This document shows, in pieces, positions 1 through 7,768 of a stretch of 38,625 bases of DNA. A program made the translations under genes and the position numbers. This DNA is from Natronococcus jeotgali DSM 18795 (GTDB lineage: Archaea > Halobacteriota > Halobacteria > Halobacteriales > Natrialbaceae), in the NCBI RefSeq assembly GCF_000337695.1, contig NZ_AOIA01000167.1, forward strand, positions 86,154 to 124,778. Reading direction: 5' to 3'. Positions within the stretch are counted from its first letter, which is position 1. Each line of letters opens with the position of its first letter. The notes beneath the pieces are model-generated. The model was not told the origin of the DNA and did no database searches. It saw nothing but the letters and a program-made list of their open reading frames with translations.

Positions 1-254
1 TATTATAGCGTCGGTAAAGACCGCCCGCCGAGGGACAACGCGGGTATGGATCGGCCTAACTATTCCGAAACCGGACAGGTATGAAAACCGACCTTCGAAC
101 GCGGCTTAATCGGAAGTTAAGGGAGCCGACGCGGGAACGACCGTTCCTCGCGAGACGGAACTGTTTCACCAGCGGGCGAAACCGATTCGTATCGGAAATC
201 GTCGGCGTTGTACCGAAGGCGTCGGCCCGGTGATCAGTCGGGTCGACGCCGCGA
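1..254. other. Left-edge stretch without a supported gene
   Basis: I see no convincing gene here. The open frames crossing this stretch are Arg/Ser-rich, as expected from reading GC-rich DNA out of frame, and lack the acidic composition of haloarchaeal proteins. It may be the upstream region of a gene beyond the window edge. Confidence 0.4.
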
Positions 255-503
255 TCACTCCCGTTCGCCGTCGGTAGCGAGATCCGTTCCCTCCCCGATC
301 GGCCCCGCCCGGAACTCGAGGGCGCCCCCGTCCGGAATTCGCTCGGCGACGGTCTCGGTGTCCTCGAGGAGCCGAACGGTGCCGTCCCGACGATAGAACG
401 CGACCGCACCGTCGGGGACGTCCGCGAACTTCCGCACTGCTGCGACCGTCGTCTTCTCTCCGACCACCATCTCCTCCCCGTCGACGATCACGGTTCGCGG
501 CAT
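255..503 (-). CDS. Small ubiquitin-like haloarchaeal protein, uncharacterised
   Basis: This 82-residue acidic protein starts at ATG 503; an upstream in-frame start exists, but the residues it would add look non-coding. The pattern (a short beta-rich N-terminus TVIVDGEEMVV, a central segment on use of a 'RRDG', and a predicted strand ALEFRAGP near the end) resembles the beta-grasp layout of ubiquitin-like or multiubiquitin-type proteins. There is no C-terminal Gly-Gly, so it is probably not a SAMP modifier. It is not in an operon with the neighbouring tRNA. The function is unknown and the fold assignment is inference from pattern only. Confidence 0.65.
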   Translation of the reverse strand: MPRTVIVDGEEMVVGEKTTVAAVRKFADVPDGAVAFYRRDGTVRLLEDTETVAERIPDGGALEFRAGPIGEGTDLATDGERE

Positions 504-524
504 ACCTGGTGTACGAACACTGTC

Positions 525-533
525 ACTTAATAC
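525..533 (-). promoter_or_regulatory. TATA-like box of the small ubiquitin-like gene
   Basis: On the minus strand the sequence reads GTATTAAG about 25-30 nt before the ATG at 503. This is the usual place for box A of a leaderless or short-leader haloarchaeal transcript. Confidence 0.4.
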
Positions 534-838
534 GTTTCTATAAGCTGTCATTACCGTCAGACGAGGCGAGCGGTCGGTCCGGCGCCGGGAGTTCGCCGTT
601 TTCGATTCCGCGGCGACGGGATAGGGGCCTCTGGATTCGAGACGGGGCGCGTTCGAATCCCGGTCTCGAGGTGTGAACGTTGGAGTGAGGGGTTCTGGTA
701 CGGCTCACCGCTGACGAACGGGCAGCAACACTGGGAGCGCTACGTTCGCCTCCTTCGACGTTGGAAGCAGATCAGAAAGCGAGTGCGTTCACTCGGATTC
801 TATACTCGTGGCTCACGACGTTGTTCGCCACGAGAACA
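534..838. other. Intergenic stretch downstream of tRNA-Ile, possible decayed remnant
   Basis: About 300 bp without a supported gene. It contains TTCGAATCCCG near 651, which has the form of a tRNA T-loop and 3' T-stem but has no matching 5' stem. From about 690 to 825 the plus strand has a stop-free frame with protein-like composition (aromatic and Arg-rich) but no start codon. Because the 3' end of tRNA-Ile faces this stretch, it may be the scar of an old insertion. This is weak evidence. Confidence 0.3.
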
Positions 839-912
839 TGGGCCAACTCGGATTTGAACCGAGAGCCTCCACCTTATCAGAGTGGCGCTCAACCTAATTG
901 AGCTATTGGCCC
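839..912 (-). tRNA. tRNA-Ile (GAT)
   Basis: The minus strand folds into a complete cloverleaf of 74 nt. The acceptor starts GGGCCAA and pairs with TTGGCCC, with discriminator A. The D-arm contains TAGCTCA, the anticodon stem is CCACT/GGTGG with loop CTGATAA (anticodon GAT), and the T-loop is TTCAAAT. The CCA end is not encoded. There is no intron. Confidence 0.95.
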
Positions 913-980
913 GCGACCGCATCTGTCCGTTGTGCGCTGGGATGGTTAAGTGTTTCTTTCTGGAAGAGCCGTGAGAATCG

Positions 981-1568
981 CTACCGGGCGTAGGGGTCCT
1001 CGTCGTCGACGTCGGCGTCGTCGGTTCGCTCGTCGCCGAACTCGACCGTGTACGACTCGTCGCTGTCGACGGAGTAGTCGTCCTCGCCGAGGTCGTAGGT
1101 ACCGCCGTCGGACCATCGAGCCCGCGTCTCGTCCTCGTCGGCGCTTCCGCCGGGGAATCCGAACGTCCAGACGTTCCCGCTCGCGAAGCCGCCCGCCTTT
1201 TTGTCCGCGTACGGAACGATCACGTAGCGTTTGAGTGCCGCCCGAATCGGGACCCGGGTCACCGGAACGACCAGCAGGAACCCGATCAGGTCGGTGACCA
1301 GGCCCGGAGTGAGCAGGAACGCTCCCGAGGCGATCAGGAAGCCGCCGTCGAGCAACTCGTTCGTCGGCGGCCGCCCCTCGGCGAGCGAGCGTTGCATCTT
1401 TCCGATCGTCCGCCGCCCCTCCGCTCTGACGAGCAGCATACCGACGAGACCAGTCAGAACGACGAGCAGTACCATCGGCACCCAGCCGATGTAGGCGGTC
1501 GCGACGAACCCGAGGAGTATCGCATCGAGAAACGGGATCAGCAGCAACGCGAGGATCCACCGGAGCAT
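981..1568 (-). CDS. FxsA family membrane protein
   Basis: A protein of 195 residues. The first ~140 residues match the FxsA family: hydrophobic segments near residues 1-20 and 25-45, a basic/polar stretch (RAEGRRTIGKMQ), the family-typical block GGFLIASGAFLLTPGLVTDL, then another hydrophobic segment. Bacterial FxsA is a small inner-membrane protein known for suppressing phage T7 exclusion when overproduced. Its archaeal role is not established. The last ~55 residues are a hydrophilic, very acidic tail, as usual in halophiles. It is divergent from the thioredoxin-domain gene that starts 106 bp away. Confidence 0.9.
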   Translation of the reverse strand: MLRWILALLLIPFLDAILLGFVATAYIGWVPMVLLVVLTGLVGMLLVRAEGRRTIGKMQRSLAEGRPPTNELLDGGFLIASGAFLLTPGLVTDLIGFLLVVPVTRVPIRAALKRYVIVPYADKKAGGFASGNVWTFGFPGGSADEDETRARWSDGGTYDLGEDDYSVDSDESYTVEFGDERTDDADVDDEDPYAR

Positions 1569-1674
1569 ACTCCGATATAGCCGGCGACGGGTGAAAACCC
1601 TTTACACTCCGCGCCCGTCCGCGGCGCGAGCCCCCGAACGAAGCGCTTACCCTGTCGACGCCCGGACGATCGGT

Positions 1675-3315
1675 ATGAACGATTCGACGCGCGTCGAGTG
1701 GCGCGAGTGGGGTCAGGACGCCTTCGACGAGGCCGAGTCGGAATCGGTTCCGGTCCTGTGTGCGCTGACCGCGACGTGGTGCGATCACTGCCACGAGATG
1801 GACGCCGAGACCTACGCCGAGCCCCGGATCGCGGCGCACGTCAACGACGGATTCGTTCCGGTGCGAGTCGACGTCGATCGCAATCCGCGCGTGCGCGATC
1901 GGTACAATATGGGCGGATTTCCGTCGACGGTCTTCCTGGCACCCGACGGAACCGTCCTGACCGGATCCGGATACCTCGGTCCGGACGGGATGCGCCAGGT
2001 TCTCGACAGCGTCCGGACGATGTGGCAGACCAAGGGAAGCGGCGCCGCCCGCGTCCCGCGGCCGCTCAGAGAGGACGAGCCGCCGACCGGGGAGCTCTCG
2101 AGCGATATCGAATCGTCGATGCTCGGCCGACTCGAGGAGGCCTACGACGAGGTCGCCGGGGGGTGGGGGACCGAACCGAAGTTCCCGCTGCCCGACGCGC
2201 TCGAGTTCGCGCTCAAGCGGGACCGCGAGATGGCGCTGCGGTCGTTCGACGCCGTCGGGGCGAACCTGTTAGACGAGTACGACGGCGGGTTCTACCGGTT
2301 CGCGACCGATCGCGACTGGTCGGGCCTGCAACACGAGAAGCTGCTCGACTCCAACGGCGCGCTCGTGCGCGCGTTCGCGAACGCCTACCTCCTGACGGGG
2401 AAACCCGAGTACCGCGAGCCCGCCGAGCGCACCGTCGAGTTCCTGACGACGACGCTGTGGAACGGCGACGCCGAGGCGTTCGCGAACAGCCAGGCCCCCG
2501 GAGACCCCGAAAGCCACGGTCTCGAGCCGACCGAGCGCGCGGCGGCCGACGAGCCGCCCGTCGACGACGGCGTCTTCGCCGGCCCGAACGCGCTGGCGAT
2601 CGAGGGACTGCTTACCTTCTACGCCTACACCGACGATCAGCGGGCGCGGCGGTACGCCGAGCGCGCGCTCTCGACGCTGCGGGCCGATCTGCTCGAGGAC
2701 GGGATCGTCGGGCACCAACTCGACCCCGAGCGCGGAGCCGACGGCCAGCCGACGCCGCTGCTCTCGAACCAGGCCCGCGTCCTCGGCGCGTTGACGACGA
2801 CCGCGAGCACCCTCGAGACCGACGCCCTCGAGGACGCCGCGGCGGTCGCCGACGCGACGATCGAGCGACTCCGCGACGGCGACTCCTTCGTCGACAGCGC
2901 GGGCGAGGGCGTCGGACTGTGCGATCGACCGCTGCGGCCCCTGGACGCGAACGTCGCCCTCGCGGACGGGCTGCTCGAGCTGGCGGTGCTCACCGGCGAG
3001 GACCGGTACCGGGCGGTGGCCCGGGACACGCTCGAGGACTTCGCCGGCGCCAGCGACCGTTTCGGCGTCCAGATCGCCCGGTACGGAACGGTCGCGGCGC
3101 GACTGCTCGAGGGGCCGCTCGCGATCCGAATCGGCGACGAGCCCGGATCGGATCTCCACCGCGCGGCGTTGCGGCTCGCGGACCACGAGAAGGTCGTCGT
3201 CCCGGTCGCCGACCTCGAGGCGGGGACCGCACGCGTCGAGCGCGGCGACCGACGCTCCGACCCCGCCGAAACTCCCGAGCAGTTGAGCGAGCGGGTGGGG
3301 GAGATTCTCGACTGA
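1675..3315 (+). CDS. Thioredoxin-domain / DUF255 (YyaL, SSP411-type) protein
   Basis: A protein of 546 residues from ATG 1675; a longer frame from 1591 is out of character and was not used. Residues ~1-105 are a thioredoxin-like domain with the redox motif CDHC at 36-39 and the cis-Pro motif GGFPST at ~81-86. The remainder is an alpha/alpha barrel-like region related to N-acylglucosamine epimerase folds, with the stretch VAGGWGTEPKFP typical of the YyaL/spermatogenesis-associated protein 20 family. Haloarchaeal members are usually shorter than bacterial ones (~700 residues), which fits. The biochemical function is unknown. It is cytoplasmic, with no signal peptide. Confidence 0.9.
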   Translation: MNDSTRVEWREWGQDAFDEAESESVPVLCALTATWCDHCHEMDAETYAEPRIAAHVNDGFVPVRVDVDRNPRVRDRYNMGGFPSTVFLAPDGTVLTGSGYLGPDGMRQVLDSVRTMWQTKGSGAARVPRPLREDEPPTGELSSDIESSMLGRLEEAYDEVAGGWGTEPKFPLPDALEFALKRDREMALRSFDAVGANLLDEYDGGFYRFATDRDWSGLQHEKLLDSNGALVRAFANAYLLTGKPEYREPAERTVEFLTTTLWNGDAEAFANSQAPGDPESHGLEPTERAAADEPPVDDGVFAGPNALAIEGLLTFYAYTDDQRARRYAERALSTLRADLLEDGIVGHQLDPERGADGQPTPLLSNQARVLGALTTTASTLETDALEDAAAVADATIERLRDGDSFVDSAGEGVGLCDRPLRPLDANVALADGLLELAVLTGEDRYRAVARDTLEDFAGASDRFGVQIARYGTVAARLLEGPLAIRIGDEPGSDLHRAALRLADHEKVVVPVADLEAGTARVERGDRRSDPAETPEQLSERVGEILD

Positions 3316-3363
3316 CGCGCGGGGTGAACCCCCGCGTGTCGAGCGACGGTCAAACCACCACAG

Positions 3364-3376
3364 CGTTTTTGTTTCT
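3364..3376 (+). terminator. T-rich terminator-like tract
   Basis: A run of five T followed by G and three more T lies 50 bp after the stop of the DUF255 gene and before the TrmB start. Archaeal termination commonly uses such T tracts. No strong hairpin precedes it. Confidence 0.35.
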
Positions 3377-3395
3377 TGGGTGAGCCGTTACGAGT

Positions 3396-4199
3396 ATGGC
3401 CAGTCTCAGGGATCTCGGGCTCTCCGAGTACGAGGCTCGAGCGTACCGGGCGTTGCTCAACACCGGACCCACAACGGCGAAGGAGTTGTCACGCGCGAGC
3501 GACGTCCCGATGGGACGGATCTACGACGTCCTCAATAGCATCGAGCAGTACAATCTCGTCCGCAGCCAGACCGCGAGCCGTCCGAAGAAGTACGTCGCCG
3601 TCGAACCCGCGACCGCACTGGATCGCCTCCTCGAGGACAAGAAGCGCGAACTCGACGAGAAGGCCGACCAGTACGAGTCGATCGTCGACGATCTGGCCGA
3701 CGAGCTCGACGCGGCCGACCCCGTCGAGGAACAGTTCTGGACCGCCGCGGTCGGCCCCGAGGAGACGATCGACCTGCTGCTCGAGCGCCTGGCGGCCGCG
3801 GACGATCACATCGTGATGGTCGCCGCGGATCCGGTCCCCGAGCGGGACATGCAGGCCGTCAGCGAGGACGTCCTCGCCCAGCTCGAGGACGCCCTGGATC
3901 GGGGCGTCTCGGTCGACATCCTGATGACGCGGGATATGGTCGACTCCCTCTCGGAGAAGGTCGGGGCGCGGTACCAGAGCGCGCTACAGAGCCGCGACGA
4001 CTTCCACGTCCGGACGAACGACGACGTGACGGGATCGTTCAACATCATCGACGGCGTCGAGATCTGTATCCAGGTACCGAACCCGCTGTCGTCGGGCGAC
4101 GCGTTCGGGATGATCGACCTGAAGGATCCGGAGTTCGCCGCGAACGTCCACGGCGAGTTCGCCCCGCGGTGGGAGGAAGCGGAGCCGCTTGCGTTCTAG
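3396..4199 (+). CDS. TrmB family transcriptional regulator
   Basis: A protein of 267 residues. Residues ~5-70 form the TrmB winged helix ([15 protein letters not shown], then [18 protein letters not shown]). A coiled-coil linker rich in Lys and Glu follows at ~75-105, then a C-terminal TrmB sensor domain with the [11 protein letters not shown] and WEEAEPL regions. Family members sense sugars or related metabolites and repress or activate transport and central carbon genes; the ligand here cannot be read from the sequence. Its stop codon overlaps the stop of the convergent mptA gene by four bases, leaving no room for a separate terminator. Confidence 0.9.
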   Translation: MASLRDLGLSEYEARAYRALLNTGPTTAKELSRASDVPMGRIYDVLNSIEQYNLVRSQTASRPKKYVAVEPATALDRLLEDKKRELDEKADQYESIVDDLADELDAADPVEEQFWTAAVGPEETIDLLLERLAAADDHIVMVAADPVPERDMQAVSEDVLAQLEDALDRGVSVDILMTRDMVDSLSEKVGARYQSALQSRDDFHVRTNDDVTGSFNIIDGVEICIQVPNPLSSGDAFGMIDLKDPEFAANVHGEFAPRWEEAEPLAF

Positions 4200-5122
4200 T
4201 CGTAGATCTCCGATCGGAGCTGATCCAGCTCGACGACGCGCTCGGCGTGGGCGTTGTGCTGGTGGATCGACTCGTCGTTGGACTGTTTCATCGTGATCAC
4301 GGCGTCGTCGGGCAGGTGATCGAACTCCTCGACGACCCCCTCGGCCATCGAGCGCACGCAGTCCTCGACGAACTTCGCGTCGGCGTGGGCCGCGTAGGTC
4401 ATGTGGTCCTCGTCGGGTCGCTTCGCGAGGTTGTAGATCCGGGCGCTCATCGAATCGCGCGCGATGTCGATGACGTCGTTCAGGTCGACGTCCGGATCGC
4501 CGTCGGACTCGACGGTCAGCGTCGCGTGCCCGCGCTGGGAGTGGCCCGGCTGTGGCACTTCCTCCAGGAACTCCGTGATCGTCTCCTCCTCGACGCCCAG
4601 GTCCTCGAGGGTCTGTTTCGCGCGCGCGGCGGACATCCCCTGCGAGCAGGGACAGACGGTCATCCCGACGACCTCGGCGCCGATCTCCTCGCGGGTTCCC
4701 TCCTCCGTGGCGGTCGCGGACGCGATAATATCGACGGTGTGTTGGGTCTCGCGGTCGCTGGCGGGGGTCTGCTCGCGGCGCATGAACTCGGCTTCCATCG
4801 TGACCTCCGCGCGGGAGGTGTAGTCGTGTTTCCCGAGCAGCCGTTCGGCGACCTCGCCGCAGACCTCCTCGACGCGGTAGGCCTCGTCGCGGGTCGCGTC
4901 CTCGAGAATTTCGTCGATGACCTCCATGTTTCGGCTCATGTCCGCGCCCTTGCGCCACGACGGGAGGTCGACGAAGACCTCGAACTCGGCGGTGAGGACG
5001 ATCGGACGTTTCTCTTCGCGGGCGATCTTGACGAGTTTCTCGACGCCGGTGACGCCGACCTGGCTCAGGCCGACGGTGACGTCGGGCGAGGACGCCTGGA
5101 CGTCCGGAAGCTGCTGGCTCAT
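4196..5122 (-). CDS. mptA: GTP cyclohydrolase MptA (FolE2-type)
   Basis: A protein of 308 residues, length normal for archaeal MptA. It converts GTP to 7,8-dihydroneopterin 2',3'-cyclic phosphate, the first step to archaeal pterins; in haloarchaea it also feeds the 7-deazaguanine pathway to archaeosine in tRNA. Features seen: [12 protein letters not shown] near the N-terminus, [16 protein letters not shown] at ~50-65, [11 protein letters not shown] at ~86-96 and the catalytic/metal-binding MTVCPCSQ at ~154-161 (Cys157, Cys159). The chosen start is ATG 5122 (MSQQLPDV), giving the family's usual N-terminus; an upstream TTG frame exists. It is convergent with the TrmB gene. Repeat unit 1 of the array begins 128 bp upstream of its start. 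Confidence 0.92.
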   Translation of the reverse strand: MSQQLPDVQASSPDVTVGLSQVGVTGVEKLVKIAREEKRPIVLTAEFEVFVDLPSWRKGADMSRNMEVIDEILEDATRDEAYRVEEVCGEVAERLLGKHDYTSRAEVTMEAEFMRREQTPASDRETQHTVDIIASATATEEGTREEIGAEVVGMTVCPCSQGMSAARAKQTLEDLGVEEETITEFLEEVPQPGHSQRGHATLTVESDGDPDVDLNDVIDIARDSMSARIYNLAKRPDEDHMTYAAHADAKFVEDCVRSMAEGVVEEFDHLPDDAVITMKQSNDESIHQHNAHAERVVELDQLRSEIYD

Positions 5123-5249
5123 TGCCCATACTCGGGGTAGCGGGCGATTCAACCTTTCGGAAGCGAAACCCGAACGATCCTCGGGGCGAGGACTCGAGGT
5201 CGGGACGCGACGCCGGCACCGAAACCGTCGGTCGACGGTCGCGGCCTCG

Positions 5250-5306
5250 TTTAAGTGGCTCTGGTCACAAGGAGAAGCTATGGTAGGGCGGCGCAGTTCT
5301 GGTGAC
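5250..5306 (+). repeat. Array repeat unit 1 (TTTAAG / GGTCACAAGG element)
   Basis: First of six related elements. It starts TTTAAGTGGCTCTGG, continues TCACAAGG, and ends with AGCTATGG and a GTTCT at ~5295-5299. The spacer copy differs from the others: AGGAGAAGCTATG replaces AGGTRGAGCTATG. The distance to unit 2 is 144 bp, the longest interval in the array. It lies between the mptA start and the RlaP-like gene. Confidence 0.75.
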
Positions 5307-5393
5307 CCTCACGTTCGACAGCGTCCGCTTTCGGCGCGACGCCACCGATCTCGCTGCGGGGACGAAAGCGCCCGTTCCGATCCGCGCCCGCCG

Positions 5394-5450
5394 TTTACGT
5401 ATCTCTGGCGACAAGGTAGAGATACCACGGGACGCCGTCGTTCTCGCGGA
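5394..5450 (+). repeat. Array repeat unit 2
   Basis: The most diverged core (TTTACG instead of TTTAAG, GGCGACAAGG instead of GGTCACAAGG), but it has the best dyad: GTATCTCT and AGAGATAC form a perfect 8-bp inverted repeat around an 11-nt loop. Downstream, CACGG (5424) and CCGTG can close a further stem around a GTCG/CGAC pair. A change in the loop with preserved arms suggests the pairing matters. Confidence 0.75.
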
Positions 5451-5509
5451 CTCTCGAACTCGACAGCCGTGTGTCCCCTCTCGGACCCCGCCGGAGCGAC
5501 CGCTCGCTC

Positions 5510-5566
5510 TTTAAGTATCTCTGGTCACAAGGTGGAGCTATGACGGGAGACTGGGCGTTCTACGAT
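5510..5566 (+). repeat. Array repeat unit 3
   Basis: This unit matches the consensus: TTTAAGTATCTCTGG, TCACAAGGTGGAG, CTATGACGGGAGA, then GCGTTCT. It starts 116 bp after unit 2 and is the last unit before the RlaP-like gene (start codon 131 bp downstream), so it could also serve as that gene's promoter. Confidence 0.8.
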
Positions 5567-5640
5567 TCTCGGTGCCACGGTAGCCGCGCGTCTCGAACGG
5601 GCTCGACGTTCGAACGCTCGAGAAGCGACACACGGTAGCG

Positions 5641-6561
5641 ATGGCACCAGTCTCCGCCCGCGTACGCGAGACGATCGATCGACACCTGAACGAGATCGAA
5701 CGCTCTCGAGAGGTGTCGATCGTCCTGGCGGTCGCCCGCGGGAGCCGCGCCTGGGGCGCGGCGGGACCCGACAGCGACTACGACGTCGGGTTCGTCTACG
5801 CGCCGACGGATCTCCGACGGTACGCCCACCTCCGCGGGGTCGACGAGGTCGTCCTCGAGGAGCGCGAGGACTTCGAGTACCAGGGCTGGGACGTCCGCAC
5901 GTTCGCGGCGCTGCTGGCCGACTCGAACGACGGCGCGATCGACCTCCTGCGGAGCCCGATCCGGTACCGAACACGTTACAATCCCGACCCGCTTGTCGGC
6001 TACGTCGAGCGGACGTACAACCCGATCGACCTCTATCACGCCTGGCGCGGGATCGCGACGAACAACTATCGGAAGTACCTCTCGGAGCACCTGGTTCGGA
6101 ACGACGACGAGACGTTTCCGATCCTTGAGCGCCGCGACGGGAAGTACGTCGTCGAGACCGAAAACGGGACGGCGACCGTCGCCGCGGACGACGAGCGGTT
6201 CGCCGAGACGGGGACGCGACCGACGGTCAAGCGGAACCTGACCGTGATCCGCGCCGCGATGGCCGCACGATACCTGAAAGCGACCGGTGAGCACGGCGAC
6301 CACGAACTGCCCGTTCTCGAGTTCGGGAGCTTCCTCGAGGAGCAGGCGCCCGCGATCTTCGACGAGGAACGGATCGACCGCGCCCGGGACCTCCTCGAGC
6401 GCAAGCGCGCGGGCGAGGGAAGCGTCCGGATCGGCGCCGCGGTCGATCGCGCGTTCGCCCACCCGCCCGAGCGGATCGATCCGGCGGTGCACGCTCGAGA
6501 CGGCCCCGACCGTGCTCGACTGGACGAGTATGTCGACGAGCTGATCGCGGCGAGTCGGTGA
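5641..6561 (+). CDS. RlaP-like nucleotidyltransferase (DNA polymerase beta superfamily)
   Basis: A protein of 306 residues. The nucleotidyltransferase signature is clear: GSRAWG at residues 34-39 followed by PDSDYDVGFVY at ~43-53, giving the GS...DxD metal-binding motif (Asp46, Asp48). GWDVRTFAALL and DLLRSPIRYR at ~85-110 and NNYRKYL at ~140 are hallmarks of the RlaP family (PF10127), named for association with RNA-ligase/RNA-repair operons. It is a predicted nucleotide transferase acting on RNA or another end; the substrate is unknown. No RNA ligase or RtcB lies next to it. Instead it is flanked on both sides by three copies of a conserved ~57-nt element, a context I have not seen described. 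Codon use is host-like. Confidence 0.88.
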   Translation: MAPVSARVRETIDRHLNEIERSREVSIVLAVARGSRAWGAAGPDSDYDVGFVYAPTDLRRYAHLRGVDEVVLEEREDFEYQGWDVRTFAALLADSNDGAIDLLRSPIRYRTRYNPDPLVGYVERTYNPIDLYHAWRGIATNNYRKYLSEHLVRNDDETFPILERRDGKYVVETENGTATVAADDERFAETGTRPTVKRNLTVIRAAMAARYLKATGEHGDHELPVLEFGSFLEEQAPAIFDEERIDRARDLLERKRAGEGSVRIGAAVDRAFAHPPERIDPAVHARDGPDRARLDEYVDELIAASR

Positions 6562-6580
6562 TCCGAGTCGCCGTCCTCGC

Positions 6581-6637
6581 TTTAAGTGCCTCTGGTCACA
6601 AGGTAGAGATACGACGGGAGATCATCGCTTCTCACGC
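6581..6637 (+). repeat. Array repeat unit 4
   Basis: It begins 20 bp after the RlaP-like stop codon: TTTAAGTGCCTCTGG, TCACAAGGTAGAG, ATACGACGGGAGA, then CGCTTCT. The position that reads ATG in units 1, 3 and 5 reads ACG here, so that triplet is not a conserved start codon. Confidence 0.8.
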
Positions 6638-6691
6638 TTCTGGTTCGGCAGCTGCGGGTGCTAGGTCGGAACTCGAGCGTATCGATCGCTC

Positions 6692-6748
6692 TTTAAGTTC
6701 CTCTGGTCACAAGGTGGAGCTATGACGGAAGACCGGCGCTTTTCGAAC
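6692..6748 (+). repeat. Array repeat unit 5
   Basis: It starts 111 bp after unit 4: TTTAAGTTCCTCTGG, TCACAAGGTGGAG, CTATGACGGAAGA, then CGCTTTT. The variable part that follows can fold: CTACC gct GGTAG forms a hairpin, and CCGGCGCTTTTCG can pair imperfectly with CGAAAGCCGG to enclose it. Confidence 0.8.
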
Positions 6749-6804
6749 TCCTACCGCTGGTAGCTTTGACGTTCGAGCCGAAAGCCGGTATCGACCGGTT
6801 TCTA

Positions 6805-6855
6805 TTTAAGTGGCTCTGGTCACAAGATAGAGCTACGAAGGGCTTTTCGCAGATG
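6805..6855 (+). repeat. Array repeat unit 6
   Basis: It starts 113 bp after unit 5: TTTAAGTGGCTCTGG, TCACAAGATAGAG, CTACGAAGGGCTTTTCGC. The arms GTGGCTCT and AGAGCTAC pair over 8 positions with one G-U. It is slightly shortened at the 3' side and precedes the RNA polymerase epsilon gene by 136 bp. Confidence 0.78.
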
Positions 6856-6940
6856 GGGTGCCGAATCTCGTCGAGCGTCGGCTCTCGGGCGTGGTGAAAC
6901 GAGCAAGTCTTTTTCCGTCTCCCGGTCTGAGCGACACACG

Positions 6941-7717
6941 ATGTACGACGACGGTGTTGACTCCGGACCAGCCCTCCGGCGGGAGTCCGACCCCGACGGC
7001 CTCGAGGGGAATCGTCGCCTCGAGACGCGCCCCGGTTCCGGGGCGCTCTCCCGGGCGGACGTCCAGCGGGACTCGACCGTCCGTCAGTGGGGCGTCGTCA
7101 CGCCGAGTGCGACCGTTATCGGGCGCGCGGAGTCGCCCGACGAGGAGCTCCCCGAGAGCGTTCGCCGACTCCACGACGAACAACACGGCGCGACGCCGGG
7201 CTACAGCGAGCGCGCGCACCGACTCGATCGGCTGCGGACGACGCAGGCGCTGTGCAACGCCCTCGATCTGACCCCCTGGCAGCGGGATCTGGCGCTGGGC
7301 GTGATGGACGAGATCGACCTCACCGAGTTCGGCAGCCAACGTGCGATCCCGAAGGTCGCGCTGGTGGTGATCCGCCACGTCGTCGACGTCGACCGCCGCG
7401 CGTACTTCGGCCTCGACGACGTCGACGTCGCCGAGCTCTCACCCGATCGGATGGACGAGCTGTTCGGCCAGTACCGCGCCCACGACATCACCGACGAGGA
7501 AGCCTTCCGACGCCTCGCCGCGGATCACGGACTCGACACGACGAGCCTGAACCGGCTGCGGCGCGTGTTGAAGTCCCAGCTCGAGGACGAGCTTCCCGCC
7601 TACGGCCGCAACCCCTACCGGGATCCGAACCTCCCGAGCCTCGAGGACCGAGTCGACGAGAACTCGCCCGATGCGAACCGAAGCGACGCGCCCGACGATC
7701 CGAACGCCGGGGAGTGA
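6941..7717 (+). CDS. Haloarchaeal DNA-directed RNA polymerase subunit epsilon-type protein
   Basis: A protein of 258 residues. After a variable acidic N-terminus come the blocks I associate with haloarchaeal proteins annotated RNA polymerase subunit epsilon: VRQWGVVTPSATVIGRA, VRRLHDEQHGATPGY, LCNALDLTPWQRDLALGVM, FGSQRAIPKVALVVI and NPYRDPNLPSLEDR. The helical repeat with a conserved 'PWQRD...' is reminiscent of a cyclin-like fold as in TFB, but this is inference. Its biochemical role in transcription is poorly established. Array repeat unit 6 lies in its upstream region and might act as its promoter. Confidence 0.8.
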   Translation: MYDDGVDSGPALRRESDPDGLEGNRRLETRPGSGALSRADVQRDSTVRQWGVVTPSATVIGRAESPDEELPESVRRLHDEQHGATPGYSERAHRLDRLRTTQALCNALDLTPWQRDLALGVMDEIDLTEFGSQRAIPKVALVVIRHVVDVDRRAYFGLDDVDVAELSPDRMDELFGQYRAHDITDEEAFRRLAADHGLDTTSLNRLRRVLKSQLEDELPAYGRNPYRDPNLPSLEDRVDENSPDANRSDAPDDPNAGE

Positions 7718-7768
7718 GTCGGGCGCTCGGAGCCGTCGTCTTTTCCGTCGCGGGTCCCTACCGCGACC

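Noticed and set aside
2269-3186. Long antisense open frame across the DUF255 gene
   Set aside because: GC-rich haloarchaeal genes leave long open frames on the other strand. This one lacks protein-like acidic composition and overlaps a well-supported gene. The same holds for long antisense frames over the RlaP-like, sulfite oxidase-like and SDR genes.
5278-6730. ATG in the repeat core as the start of small proteins
   Set aside because: The ATG of units 1, 3 and 5 reads ACG or ACC in units 2, 4 and 6, and the frames that follow are unrelated in sequence and length.
5258-6830. Repeat core as a degenerate tRNA anticodon arm
   Set aside because: CTCTGGTCACAAGGTGGAG looks somewhat like the anticodon arm of tRNA-Ile, but no acceptor, D-arm or T-arm can be found around any copy and the stem does not pair in the tRNA register.
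5250-6860. CRISPR array
   Set aside because: The six repeats are 111-144 bp apart (1071 bp across the gene), the intervening parts share motifs with each other instead of being unrelated spacers, and no cas genes are near.
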